Notes under the pieces: model-generated | Seen by the model: only the letters and a program-made list of their open reading frames with translations | Told to the model about the DNA's origin: nothing | The model's database searches: none | In this document: positions 36,255 to 44,875 of the stretch, piece after piece | How positions within the stretch are numbered: position 1 is the stretch's first letter | How the letters are laid out: the number at the start of each line of letters is the position of its first letter | Translations under genes and position numbers: made by a program | DNA from: DSBG01 sp049975365 | GTDB lineage: Bacteria > Desulfobacterota > Desulfomonilia > UBA1062 | Assembly: GCA_049975365.1 (NCBI GenBank) | Contig: JBNGDS010000006.1 | Coordinates: 1 to 64,000, forward strand | DNA: 64,000 bases | Direction: 5' to 3'

Positions 36255-37571
36255 CTATGTCTCCTCGATCCGAGAGAGGTGCTGTGCATCCTGTTTCCCC
36301 CTGGTCTCATCGACATAGAAAAGCAGGGCCCCCCCTGAAAGAAACAGCAGCGACACCGCGGTTATGCTCGAGCGCGATGCCGCACTACTGCTGACACCGA
36401 AGGACCTCAGGAGCAGGGCGAACGATCCGATAAGCGCTGGTCCAATGATTACGGCAAATTTACCGAGCATGTTGTAGAATCCGAAGTATTCGGCGGATTT
36501 CTCTTCAGGAATGATTTTTGCGTAGAACGATCGCGACAAGGCCTGGATTCCTCCCTGGACGAGTCCGATCAGGATGGCCAAGGCGAAGAATTCTCCCTTA
36601 GTACGGATAAAGGCCGCCCATACAGTGACGAAGAGATAGACCCCGATCGCGATCAGGATGGATCTCTTTGTGCCGATGAACGTCCCGAGGAAGCCGAAAC
36701 ACACGGCAGCAGGAAACCCGACAAACTGTGTGGCGAGGAGTGCCACGATGAGGTCGTTTGAGTGAAATCCCAGTGACAGGCCATAGTCTACAGCCATCCT
36801 GATGATGGTATCCACACCGTCGATGTAGAGCCAGTAGGCCACCAGGAAGAGAAAAATGGTTTTCATGTGACGGATCTCGCGGAAGGTCCGGAGCAGCTGG
36901 CCCAGACCTGCCCTTACCATGCGCAGGCCCTGTTTCGGTGTGGCATAGTAGACCGGCTCCCTCACAAACATGAACAGGGGCAGTGAGAAGAGTGCCCACC
37001 AGATGCCGACGGTCAGGAACGAGAAGCGAACGCTCTGGGAAGAATCTGAGAAGCCGAAAAAGGTCGGGTTCAGGGCCATCCAGACATTGACGGCGAAAAG
37101 AATGCCGCCTCCGAGGTACCCGAGGGAGAACCCCAGCGACGAGGTGAAATCCATCCTCCCCTCACTCGAGACTGCAGGGAGCAGGGAGTCGTAGAAGACG
37201 TTTGCCCCTGAAAATCCTATGGTACCGAGGGCATACAGGGCAAGTGCCATGTGCCAGTTGCCTGCGGAGACGAGGTAGAGGGAGGAGGTCGTCATGACAC
37301 CGAGACACGCAAACCCCAGGAGAAACCGTTTCTTGGCCGTACCCCTGTCCGCTATGGCACCCAGGATCGGGGCTCCGAGGGCGATGATGATCCCAGCTAT
37401 CGAGATGCCGTAGCCCAGACGTGCGGTACTGACCGGGGCATCAACCCCCGAGCTCCAGAACTGTTTGAAAAAGACAGGGAAAAACCCTGCCATGACAGTA
37501 GTCGCAAACGCGGAGTTCGCCCAGTCATACATGGCCCACGATACGACAACTTTCGGTGAATCTCTCTGCAT
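36255..37571 (-). CDS. MFS transporter, UMF1/Atg22-like family
   Basis: This 438-residue membrane protein has about 12 hydrophobic segments. The N-terminal SWAMYDWANSAFATTVMAGFFPVFFKQFW is the diagnostic block of the UMF1 (Atg22-like) branch. ALSRSFYAKIIPEEKSAEYFGFYNMLGKFAVIIGP is the second conserved block. The start is at ATG 37571. Atg22 in yeast exports amino acids from the vacuole. Bacterial substrates are not established. Confidence 0.88.
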   Translation of the reverse strand: MQRDSPKVVVSWAMYDWANSAFATTVMAGFFPVFFKQFWSSGVDAPVSTARLGYGISIAGIIIALGAPILGAIADRGTAKKRFLLGFACLGVMTTSSLYLVSAGNWHMALALYALGTIGFSGANVFYDSLLPAVSSEGRMDFTSSLGFSLGYLGGGILFAVNVWMALNPTFFGFSDSSQSVRFSFLTVGIWWALFSLPLFMFVREPVYYATPKQGLRMVRAGLGQLLRTFREIRHMKTIFLFLVAYWLYIDGVDTIIRMAVDYGLSLGFHSNDLIVALLATQFVGFPAAVCFGFLGTFIGTKRSILIAIGVYLFVTVWAAFIRTKGEFFALAILIGLVQGGIQALSRSFYAKIIPEEKSAEYFGFYNMLGKFAVIIGPALIGSFALLLRSFGVSSSAASRSSITAVSLLFLSGGALLFYVDETRGKQDAQHLSRIEET

Positions 37572-37697
37572 CAGGAATCTACCCTCTGCATGAAGCCGGC
37601 TATCCTTTCCCAGCGCTGTCCTTTTTCAGGAAACAGCCGACATGCAGGCTGGATATATCGCTCAGCACGTCAGGGAGCATGGGAAGAGACACGCATG

Positions 37698-38294
37698 TCA
37701 CTGAACTGACGGGCCAGGGGATGGTGCACGCCCGGCCTTGAGAATCAGTACCGGGGTCACGGGCACATCCTGATACCCACCCCTGGTCGTGGTTTTCTGG
37801 CTCTCGATTGCATCGACCACATCCATGCCCTCGATCACCTTCCCGAACACGCAGTACCCCCATCCCTGAGAGGATTTGTCACGGTGATCGAGGAAATTGT
37901 TGTCCTTGGTGTTGATGAAGAACTGAGATGTTGCTGAGTGGGGCTGACTTGTCCGGGCCATCGCGATCGTCCCGCGGAGGTTCTTCAGGCCGTTGTCCGC
38001 CTCATTGGGAATGGGATCGCGGGTGGGTTTCGGATCGAGATCCTGGGTCAGACCTCCGCCTTGGATCATGAATCCTTTGATCACGCGATGAAACGTCGTA
38101 TTTACGAAGAATCCGGATTCAACGTACGAGAGGAAGTTCTGGACCGTTGCCGGAGCCTTTTCAGGATACAGCTCGAGTAAGATGGTACCCAGGTTCGTCT
38201 CCAGGAAGACCTTCGGGAGATCCGATTCAGCGTTCACTTTCTGAGCACCGCCTACAAAAAATACAAGAGATAACATGGTAAATACCATCTTCAC
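37698..38294 (-). CDS. ppiA: Peptidyl-prolyl cis-trans isomerase, cyclophilin type, exported
   Basis: This 198-residue cyclophilin starts at GTG 38294 with AGGAGGTGATAC upstream. A Sec-type signal peptide (about 1-22) ends VNAESD, placing it in the periplasm. Family blocks are VFLETNLGTILLELYPEKAP, VNTTFHRVIKGFMIQGG (catalytic Arg), GTIAMARTSQPHSATSQFFI and FGKVIEGMDVVD. It speeds up proline isomerisation during folding. A Pro-rich C-terminal tail of about ten residues follows the fold. Confidence 0.93.
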   Translation of the reverse strand: MKMVFTMLSLVFFVGGAQKVNAESDLPKVFLETNLGTILLELYPEKAPATVQNFLSYVESGFFVNTTFHRVIKGFMIQGGGLTQDLDPKPTRDPIPNEADNGLKNLRGTIAMARTSQPHSATSQFFINTKDNNFLDHRDKSSQGWGYCVFGKVIEGMDVVDAIESQKTTTRGGYQDVPVTPVLILKAGRAPSPGPSVQ

Positions 38295-38464
38295 GTATCA
38301 CCTCCTCTTCGCGAGTTCATGAGAAACAGGGTATCTCGGTGTGCCTTGTCCTGATCATACCCCAACAGGACCCGATCAACAACAGGAATGAACACAGACT
38401 CCATATCCTTTTTAAGAAAGGTGTGCCCGCTGAAGTGAACGTGTCTTTCCCAGAAAAATCTTTA

Positions 38465-38956
38465 TTATCCAGGGTGTGTTTCCGTTCTTCTCGCGAGCCA
38501 GTCCGCCACCGCATACCCGGTGCCGAAGGGCCATGGCTTCAGCTTGTCCGGGTGAACTCGGCGGAACTCCGAAAGCTCGTCCCCCAGGATGATACATCCC
38601 CGTGTCTGAACATGGAAAGCCAGAATGAGCTGGTTCATCTCAAAGAAGGAATAGTAACCGATGAACTCAGCGGTCTCACATTCGAGCCCCAGTTCCTCCC
38701 GTACTTCCCTGACCACTGCCTGTTCCGGGGTTTCACCCTGTTCGAGAAAACCTGAAACGAGCCCGAACATCTTCTCGGGCCAGGTCTTGTTCCGGACGAG
38801 AATCACATCGCCATCGAGTGATACGACGGCTGCCACGATCGGTACCGGATTGTTCCAGAAGACATACTGGCAGTCGCCAGAGGAGCATGCCTGGCGCTGC
38901 CTCCCGTCGATCATCCTGATCGTCAGCTCCCTTCCACACTCGGGACAGAATTTCAT
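38465..38956 (-). CDS. Nudix hydrolase with N-terminal zinc ribbon (NudC-like)
   Basis: This 163-residue protein starts at ATG 38956 after AAAGGAA. The zinc ribbon CPECG...CSSGDC (about residues 3-30) is followed by a Nudix domain with the box GFLEQGETPEQAVVREVREELGL, which keeps the catalytic REVxEE Glu residues, and the NudC-type SGFLEQGE opening. It resembles the C-terminal half of NADH pyrophosphatase NudC without the N-terminal domain. The substrate is probably NADH, capped RNA or another dinucleotide. Confidence 0.87.
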   Translation of the reverse strand: MKFCPECGRELTIRMIDGRQRQACSSGDCQYVFWNNPVPIVAAVVSLDGDVILVRNKTWPEKMFGLVSGFLEQGETPEQAVVREVREELGLECETAEFIGYYSFFEMNQLILAFHVQTRGCIILGDELSEFRRVHPDKLKPWPFGTGYAVADWLARRTETHPG

Positions 38957-39133
38957 GGCATTCCTTTCGGTATAGTTTTCTGCTTTCAGTATATTCCAGG
39001 ATGCATTCCAATGAGAATACGTTTGTGTATTCCTCGCTCTTCTCTTTTCACTCCCGGGGTGATATGAGATCCTGTCGTGAGACGCCATAATACGCACCCC
39101 GCTGCCAGCAGAGGGCATCGATTAGTGGTATCG

Positions 39134-40105
39134 ATGCTTCCCACGCTGGCACTGCTGACTGCCATGGTACTCTGGGCCAGTTCCTTCATTGCGTTGAAGC
39201 TGGCATTCAGGGCATTCGATCCCATGATCGTGATCTTTTGCCGCATGGCAATCGGGAGCATCTGTTTCCTCTTCTTCCTTCGCCTCTTTCGCGGGATTCA
39301 CTATGAAAAGGGTGATCTGAAATACTTTCTGTTCATGGTCATCTGCGAGCCATGTCTCTATTTCCTCTTTGAAGCGAAAGCCCTGCAGAATACCACTGCA
39401 TCTCAGGCCGGAATGATCACCGCCATGCTGCCTCTTCTGGTCGCGCTGACTGCACATTTCTACCTGAAAGAAACCGTGAGCAGGAGAACCATTCTAGGTT
39501 TTTTCATTGCAATCTCGGGTGCATCCCTGCTCAGCCTCGGAGCACATGCCTCTCAGGATGCCCCCAACCCGGTTCTGGGCAATATGCTGGAATTCCTGGC
39601 CATGGTGTGTGCGACCGGATACACCGTGATGCTGAAACGCCTGACTCTCAGGTATGCGCCTCTTTTCCTCACCGCTGTTCAGACCTTTGCAGGGAGTGTC
39701 TTCTACCTGCCATTCGTGTTCTTGTCTCCTGAGGCGTTTCCCGTTGATGCAGGGTTTGTTCCTGTGGCGAGCATCATATACCTGGGGGTGTTCGTGACGC
39801 TTGGTGCGTATGGGCTTTACAACTTCGGTGTGAGCCAGGTTCCTGCAAGCCAGGCATCTGCATTCGTGAACCTGATTCCTGTCTTCACCGTGATTCTGGG
39901 GTGGATCATCCTCTCTGAACGGTTCACGCCGATACAGTACGTGGCCTCCGCGCTCGTTTTTCTCGGTGTTTTCCTGAGTCAGGACAGATCTGCGGCACGT
40001 CACACAGAGCATCCTCGTCAGGGGAGATGTTCACCCGGCGAGGTCTGTGCTGTTCAGGAGGGACCCTCGGGTGAAGAACAGGATCCTCACGGGCGATCCC
40101 GGTGA
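39134..40105 (+). CDS. EamA/DMT-superfamily transporter
   Basis: This is a ten-segment membrane protein of about 323 residues made of two EamA repeats (AMVLWASSFIALKLAF; YLGVFVTLGAYGLYNFGVSQVPAS). The start is uncertain: ATG 39134 lets the first helix begin at once but lacks a good ribosome site, and GTG 39077 adds 19 polar residues. The hydrophilic C-terminal ~45 residues are rich in Arg, His, Gly and Pro and lie past the last helix. The family exports metabolites. Substrate unknown. Confidence 0.87.
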   Translation: MLPTLALLTAMVLWASSFIALKLAFRAFDPMIVIFCRMAIGSICFLFFLRLFRGIHYEKGDLKYFLFMVICEPCLYFLFEAKALQNTTASQAGMITAMLPLLVALTAHFYLKETVSRRTILGFFIAISGASLLSLGAHASQDAPNPVLGNMLEFLAMVCATGYTVMLKRLTLRYAPLFLTAVQTFAGSVFYLPFVFLSPEAFPVDAGFVPVASIIYLGVFVTLGAYGLYNFGVSQVPASQASAFVNLIPVFTVILGWIILSERFTPIQYVASALVFLGVFLSQDRSAARHTEHPRQGRCSPGEVCAVQEGPSGEEQDPHGRSR

Positions 40106-40175
40106 GAGATGTCCACCCGGCAGGCGGGCGGAGGAATCAAGACAGTATGTGGAGAAACGGGTCCGGACCGTGTGC

Positions 40176-40946
40176 TCAATCAGAAAACGACCCGTGCCTT
40201 CCTTTTCCTCCTGAGAAATCTGTGGCACCACTTAGGGATTCACCGCTTCCGATGGCATCCATCCCGTGCTGAAACTCATTCATGAGCGCCTGTGATAGTT
40301 CCATGGAGCACTGTTCATAGGTGCTTCGCCTGTCGCTTCTGAGGCAGGTCTGGGGAAATCTGATCAGTTCTCTTGCCAGCTCTTCCGCTTTTTCCCGTGA
40401 CTGGCCGTCTTCCACAATGCGGTTTGCAAGACCAAATGCAAGGGCCTCCTCAGAGTACACCGGTCTTCCTGTGAGAATCATGTCCAGGGAGCGGCTCAAA
40501 CCGATAAGGCGGGGAAGCCGTACCGTACCTCCATCGATGAGGGGAACCCCCCACCTCCTGCAGAAGACCCCGAACACAGCACTCTTCTCCACGACCCTCA
40601 GATCGCACAGGAGAGCGAGTTCAAGCCCACCCGCGACCGCAAACCCTGCCACTGCTGCGATAATGGGCTTCGACAGGAACATTCGAGAAGGTCCCATGGG
40701 TGCATCCCCTGAAGGGTCAAGTCGGTTCATGCCCGAGCCCGAGCTGATAGCCTTGAGGTCGGCACCGGCGCAGAAGTTTCCCCCGGCACCAAACAGAACC
40801 CCGACACGGGAGTCCTTGTCCTGCTCAAAGGTCCTGAATGCCTCCGCCAGTGCGTGTGCTGTGGGCCCATCGACCGCGTTGCGAACCTCTGGACGGTTCA
40901 GAATGATTGTCGTAACTCCATCGGTCTTTTCCATAACTACGCTCAT
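40176..40946 (-). CDS. Enoyl-CoA hydratase/isomerase (crotonase) family protein
   Basis: This 256-residue crotonase has the oxyanion-hole blocks FGAGGNFCAGADLKAI and AVAGFAVAGGLELALLCDLR. The two Glu residues that classical hydratases use for water addition appear replaced: the first site reads FGVFCRRWGV and the second SLDMILTG. It is therefore more likely an isomerase, thioesterase or another CoA-ester enzyme of the superfamily than a standard beta-oxidation hydratase. It lies 27 bases after the beta-hydroxyacid dehydrogenase gene on the same strand, which supports a shared transcript. Confidence 0.88.
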   Translation of the reverse strand: MSVVMEKTDGVTTIILNRPEVRNAVDGPTAHALAEAFRTFEQDKDSRVGVLFGAGGNFCAGADLKAISSGSGMNRLDPSGDAPMGPSRMFLSKPIIAAVAGFAVAGGLELALLCDLRVVEKSAVFGVFCRRWGVPLIDGGTVRLPRLIGLSRSLDMILTGRPVYSEEALAFGLANRIVEDGQSREKAEELARELIRFPQTCLRSDRRSTYEQCSMELSQALMNEFQHGMDAIGSGESLSGATDFSGGKGRHGSFSD

Positions 40947-40973
40947 AGAGTTCTCCTTTCGAATGGGGTAACA

Positions 40974-41885
40974 TCACGGAAGTACCGGCCGTGCAGAGGA
41001 TTGCTGTCCGGGAACATTATTCAATGTTTCGAATACCGTGTAGAGAGCCTGAGTTCCGAGATTCTCGAGGCCGAGGGCCGAGGCAGCCTGGTAGAACTGA
41101 CAGGCCAGCGCAAGCCCGGGAAGTGAGAGGTTCATTCGCCTCGCCTCATCAAGGGCGATGCCCATATCCTTGATGAAGTGCTTGATGAAAAACCCCGGGC
41201 TGAAATCATTGCTCACGATTCTCCTGCCCAGGTTGTTCAGAGACCACGAGCTCGCTGCACCTGTCCCGATAATGTCAATGAGGGCACACTGATCGAGACC
41301 TGCCGTGTATCCGTACAGGAGCGACTCAACAACGCCGATCATGGTGGATGCTATCAGGATCTGGTTGCTCATCTTCGTGTGCTGACCCGTGCCTGCACCC
41401 CCCATATAGAAGATGGTCTTTCCCAGGACCTCGAAGAGAGGGAGCACTGTGTCGAAAATGTCCTTATCCCCTCCCACCATGATGGCCAGGGTTGCATCCC
41501 GCGCACCCACGTCACCACCCGAGACTGGTGCATCCAGGGCATGGAGATTATGATTCCTGGCGTGTGCGTAGATCGTCTGCGCGAGTGACGGCCTGGACGT
41601 GGTCATGTCCACGAGGATCGTGCCTTCGGCGGCATTGGGGATGAGCCCCGAGGGAGAGAGAAAGACATCTTCTACATCCTGGGGATATCCCACGATCGAA
41701 AAGACTACCTCGCTTGCCTTTGCCACCTCGGCTGGCGAGGAGCACCACAGTGCCCCGGCATCGATGAGGGAGTGTGCCTTGGACTCTGTCCTGGTGTAGA
41801 TGCTCATCTGGTATCCTGCCCGCAGGAGATTCATGCACATGGAACTGCCCATGACCCCTGTGCCTATCCATCCGAGATTCTTCAC
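40974..41885 (-). CDS. NAD(P)-dependent beta-hydroxyacid dehydrogenase (HIBADH family)
   Basis: This 303-residue enzyme starts at GTG 41885, set by AGGAGGGAAGCA directly upstream; a 30-residue longer reading has no such site. The Rossmann motif is LGWIGTGVMGSSMCMNLL, the substrate block is DAPVSGGDVGARDATLAIMVGG, and the catalytic Lys lies in GQHTKMSNQILIA. The family covers 3-hydroxyisobutyrate, tartronate semialdehyde and glyoxylate/succinic semialdehyde reductases. Together with the crotonase gene it could handle a branched CoA or hydroxyacid intermediate. Confidence 0.9.
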   Translation of the reverse strand: MKNLGWIGTGVMGSSMCMNLLRAGYQMSIYTRTESKAHSLIDAGALWCSSPAEVAKASEVVFSIVGYPQDVEDVFLSPSGLIPNAAEGTILVDMTTSRPSLAQTIYAHARNHNLHALDAPVSGGDVGARDATLAIMVGGDKDIFDTVLPLFEVLGKTIFYMGGAGTGQHTKMSNQILIASTMIGVVESLLYGYTAGLDQCALIDIIGTGAASSWSLNNLGRRIVSNDFSPGFFIKHFIKDMGIALDEARRMNLSLPGLALACQFYQAASALGLENLGTQALYTVFETLNNVPGQQSSARPVLP

Positions 41886-42101
41886 TGCTTCCCTCCTGTT
41901 CTCATTACGTTTCAGTTCCCTTCCGTCTGAACTCACCTCGTGTGTTCTCCCCGGGTATGAAAAACTGCCCCTCATGACTGCGCAGCGAAAAAAAGATACA
42001 CTATATCAGAAAAACCTGATCAACACATGGGGGACCGTTCGACCTGAGAGCCTGTCAGGTCTTCAAGGAAAACCATGAGGGACATCTTCCGGGGCCCACA
42101 C

Positions 42102-42911
42102 TCAGAGATGCATCTCAATGCCCGGACGCACATGGAGAATCTCCACGCCTGGCAGCGTCGAACGTACGCTGTTCTCAAATCCCTTCACGTCAATACACGG
42201 AAGCACCGAGAACCGGTCCAGGGGAGTGGTGAAATCATCGTAGTGAAACGGGATGATGACCGATGGTCTTACGTGTGAGACAAATTCTTTGGTATAGGAT
42301 GGATTTTTCTTCCAGCCAGGGACACACATGAAAAGGATATCACACTGAACAGATTCGATCTGGGATTCGATGAAGTTCGCACTGCCGGCATGGATGAACG
42401 TGGTTCCCCCCAGTTCTATGAGTGGCATGAACATATCTCCGAGACGGTACTGGTGTGCGCGCAGGGGTACGGATGAGCCGGGATCGATCTCACCCGGGTA
42501 GGGGACCCGTCCGAAAAAGACGAGGCCGTGATTCGATGGGATCATGACAAGGCGTGACCCGTCAAAGAGGTCGATATTCTCCCGTCCGGTGCATACCGTG
42601 ACCCGTGAATCGTCTCCAGTGAATGCACACAGGGTCTTGAGGCTTCTGCTCCCGAACACCGGGCACTGGAGGGTACGTGCACATACAGGGGCGTCAAGGG
42701 CGTGGTCAAAGTGGGTGTGACCGATGATCAGGGCACGCACGTTTCCCGAGATATTCGAGCAGTAGTCTACGATTGCCCGCTCATTGGGCTTCAAGGGCCT
42801 CAGGAGCACCTCGAGCTTTCGTGGCCGGGTAAGATAGGGATCGATGAGGATGACATTGTCCCCATAATGCAGCTCGATTCCTGCTGTCCCGAGCCAGCGC
42901 ACGCCTACCAT
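42102..42911 (-). CDS. MBL-fold metal-dependent hydrolase, UlaG-like
   Basis: The 269-residue protein starts at ATG 42911 with AGGAAAGGAT upstream. WLGTAGIELHYGDNVILIDPYL is the usual UlaG/RomA-type opening. The metal motif GHTHFDHALDAP is near residue 80. Later His and Asp residues (SNHGLVFFGR, HAGSAN, IIPFHYDDF) complete the site. Members hydrolyse lactones or phosphodiesters. The substrate is unknown. Confidence 0.88.
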   Translation of the reverse strand: MVGVRWLGTAGIELHYGDNVILIDPYLTRPRKLEVLLRPLKPNERAIVDYCSNISGNVRALIIGHTHFDHALDAPVCARTLQCPVFGSRSLKTLCAFTGDDSRVTVCTGRENIDLFDGSRLVMIPSNHGLVFFGRVPYPGEIDPGSSVPLRAHQYRLGDMFMPLIELGGTTFIHAGSANFIESQIESVQCDILFMCVPGWKKNPSYTKEFVSHVRPSVIIPFHYDDFTTPLDRFSVLPCIDVKGFENSVRSTLPGVEILHVRPGIEMHL

Positions 42912-42986
42912 TTGTGGTATCCTTTCCTGATGACTATGTGCAGGGCTAGGGACATTGGAAACGATCTTCCTCAACCACGGATCTCG

Positions 42987-43913
42987 TCACGGCTCAGTTC
43001 TCTGAAGTGATCCGGTGATTTCATCCATAGAGCAGGCGCAGATATCGAGCAAGGTTCTTTCGTCCTCATGGAGGTTCATCTCGAGGATGTTCCTGACCCC
43101 TGTGTGATCTACAACACAGGGCAGGCTGAGACAGATGCCATGATACCCGTATTCGCCCTTGAGATAGGTGGTGAGGGGAAAGACCATGGCCCTCTCGTGT
43201 GCGATGGATTCAACAACACAGGCGATCACCTCTCCTGCGGCCAGATGCCCGCTGTGGTCCTTCAATTCCTTCACGATGGATCCCCCTGCCGATCGTGTTT
43301 TTTCTCTGATTCCGTGGAGTTCATCCTCCCCCAGGATCATCCTGACGGGGACACCGCCGATCGATGCAGAACTGAAAAGGGGGATCATGTGGTCGTCATG
43401 GGTACCGATCACGATTCCCTGCACGCTGGAAACGGACACAGAGGCAGCTTCGGCGATGAAATACCTGAACCGCACGGTGTCGAGACAGCACCCGAGGCCG
43501 AAGGAATTCATGCGAGGCCACGCTGTCCTGAGGTGCCAGGTGATCACATCCACGGGATTGGTAACCACGAGCATCTTCGCATTCGGCCATGAACGCACGA
43601 TCTGGGGTGCAAGCTCGTCCACCACAGAGATGTTGCTTTTCAACAGGTCAAGTCGTGTCATTCCCGCATGTCGGGCAGAACCTGCAGTGAACACGATGAT
43701 GTCTGGTTCGTGGGCATCTTCGAGTCTCCTGCAGTCGATGACCCTGGAATCGCTCTCAAGGCACGGGCGGGCGTGGTTGATATCCATGGCCCTGCCCGTA
43801 GACAGGCCCTCGATTCTGTCATAGAGGAAGATTGGGCCCAGACATCGAGCAGAGAGAGATGCTGCACACGACGACCCTACTTTTCCTGCTCCGATAACGA
43901 GGATCTTCTTCAT
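42987..43913 (-). CDS. mdh: Malate dehydrogenase (lactate/malate dehydrogenase family)
   Basis: This 308-residue NAD-dependent dehydrogenase opens KKILVIGAGKVGSSCA. The substrate-specificity loop FTAGSARHAGMTRLDLL has Arg at the position that selects malate/oxaloacetate; lactate enzymes have Gln. TNPVDVITW, the Arg in GCCLDTVRFR and the catalytic His in IGTHDDHMIPL are present. The product is tetrameric LDH-like MDH. Link to the neighbouring MBL hydrolase is only by position. Confidence 0.87.
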   Translation of the reverse strand: MKKILVIGAGKVGSSCAASLSARCLGPIFLYDRIEGLSTGRAMDINHARPCLESDSRVIDCRRLEDAHEPDIIVFTAGSARHAGMTRLDLLKSNISVVDELAPQIVRSWPNAKMLVVTNPVDVITWHLRTAWPRMNSFGLGCCLDTVRFRYFIAEAASVSVSSVQGIVIGTHDDHMIPLFSSASIGGVPVRMILGEDELHGIREKTRSAGGSIVKELKDHSGHLAAGEVIACVVESIAHERAMVFPLTTYLKGEYGYHGICLSLPCVVDHTGVRNILEMNLHEDERTLLDICACSMDEITGSLQRTEP

Positions 43914-44010
43914 GCATCCTCTGGTAGGGGGTTCAGGACGTACGCGTTACTTTGCCTGTACATGGGTGGATATTCAGGAAAAGGATGGGGGATGACCTTG
44001 CACCTGTCCT

Positions 44011-44286
44011 TCAATTGTCCTCTGCTCCTGCTTGACTGCCTGATCCTGAGGGGAACTGCTGCCCGAATTCCTGTCTGATTTTCTCATTCATCTGGTCATA
44101 GACGTCGTTGATCTGCTTCTTCGCTTCTTCCCCTTTTTGCAGGAGCTCTCCGCCCACGACCTCCCTGACCGTATCGGTGATGGCCTTCTTTGCCTCGCTT
44201 CCCTCGCACCCGCCCATCAGGACGATACAGACTACTGAAAGGATCACCACGATTCCGGTACACATCTTGTAGAGTGTCATGCTCAT
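44011..44286 (-). CDS. Small lipoprotein, unknown
   Basis: This 91-residue product starts at ATG 44286 after GTGAGGTGT. The signal segment (about 8-27) ends LMGGC, an acceptable lipobox. The mature part is a charged amphipathic helix (SEAKKAITDTVREVV...EEAKKQINDVYDQMNEKIRQEF) ending in a Ser/Gly-rich tail. The pattern fits a helical envelope lipoprotein. No named family recognised. Confidence 0.75.
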   Translation of the reverse strand: MSMTLYKMCTGIVVILSVVCIVLMGGCEGSEAKKAITDTVREVVGGELLQKGEEAKKQINDVYDQMNEKIRQEFGQQFPSGSGSQAGAEDN

Positions 44287-44335
44287 ACACCTCACATTGT
44301 ACCCGTCATGTCATGCTCATCGGTTTTTCGGGCTT

Positions 44336-44875
44336 TCAACATGACCCGCACATCGTGCGCAGGTAGCGGAACAGGGCCCGTGCAGCACCTTTCGGCTTTC
44401 CTGTTCTTTTCTCGTCCCAGGCCTTTTCGAGAAACCGGAAGAACTCGTCCCTGTCCGCCTGGGGAAACTGAGTCAGAACAGTTCTCGTGTACTCCTCGTC
44501 CCCTGCAATGAGCCCATCCCTGAGCTGTTCTATATGCTGAAATAAAAGTGCATCCCGTGAACTCACAGAGTCGATTTCCTGGAGTGTCCTCCGAATCGGT
44601 TCAGGATCGACCTTCCTCATGAGGACACCGATGAACTGCATCTGGCGCTTCCTTGCAGAATGGCTCCTGATGGTCTTTGCGAACCGCACCGCCTCTTTGA
44701 GATCCTTCGGGATGTCGAGGCCCTGGAGTCTCTGGGCAGAGAGGGTTACCAGGCGCTCGCCGAGCTTCTGCAGTTCGATCATGTCCTTCTTTTTCTGCGT
44801 CTTGCTTGTGCGGGCCGGTTCCTGATCATCCTCGATGCGGTCGTGATCTTGAGGAATGTCGGGGGGCTTTTTCAT
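44336..44875 (-). CDS. darP: DarP/YjgA (DUF615) ribosome biogenesis protein
   Basis: This 179-residue protein has the DUF615 core KKKDMIELQKLGERLVTLSAQRL and the basic block RSHSARKRQMQFIGVLMRK. The length is normal. DarP (YjgA) takes part in late 50S assembly in E. coli. Its start overlaps the YgiQ stop by four bases, so the two are probably co-translated. Confidence 0.92.
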   Translation of the reverse strand: MKKPPDIPQDHDRIEDDQEPARTSKTQKKKDMIELQKLGERLVTLSAQRLQGLDIPKDLKEAVRFAKTIRSHSARKRQMQFIGVLMRKVDPEPIRRTLQEIDSVSSRDALLFQHIEQLRDGLIAGDEEYTRTVLTQFPQADRDEFFRFLEKAWDEKRTGKPKGAARALFRYLRTMCGSC

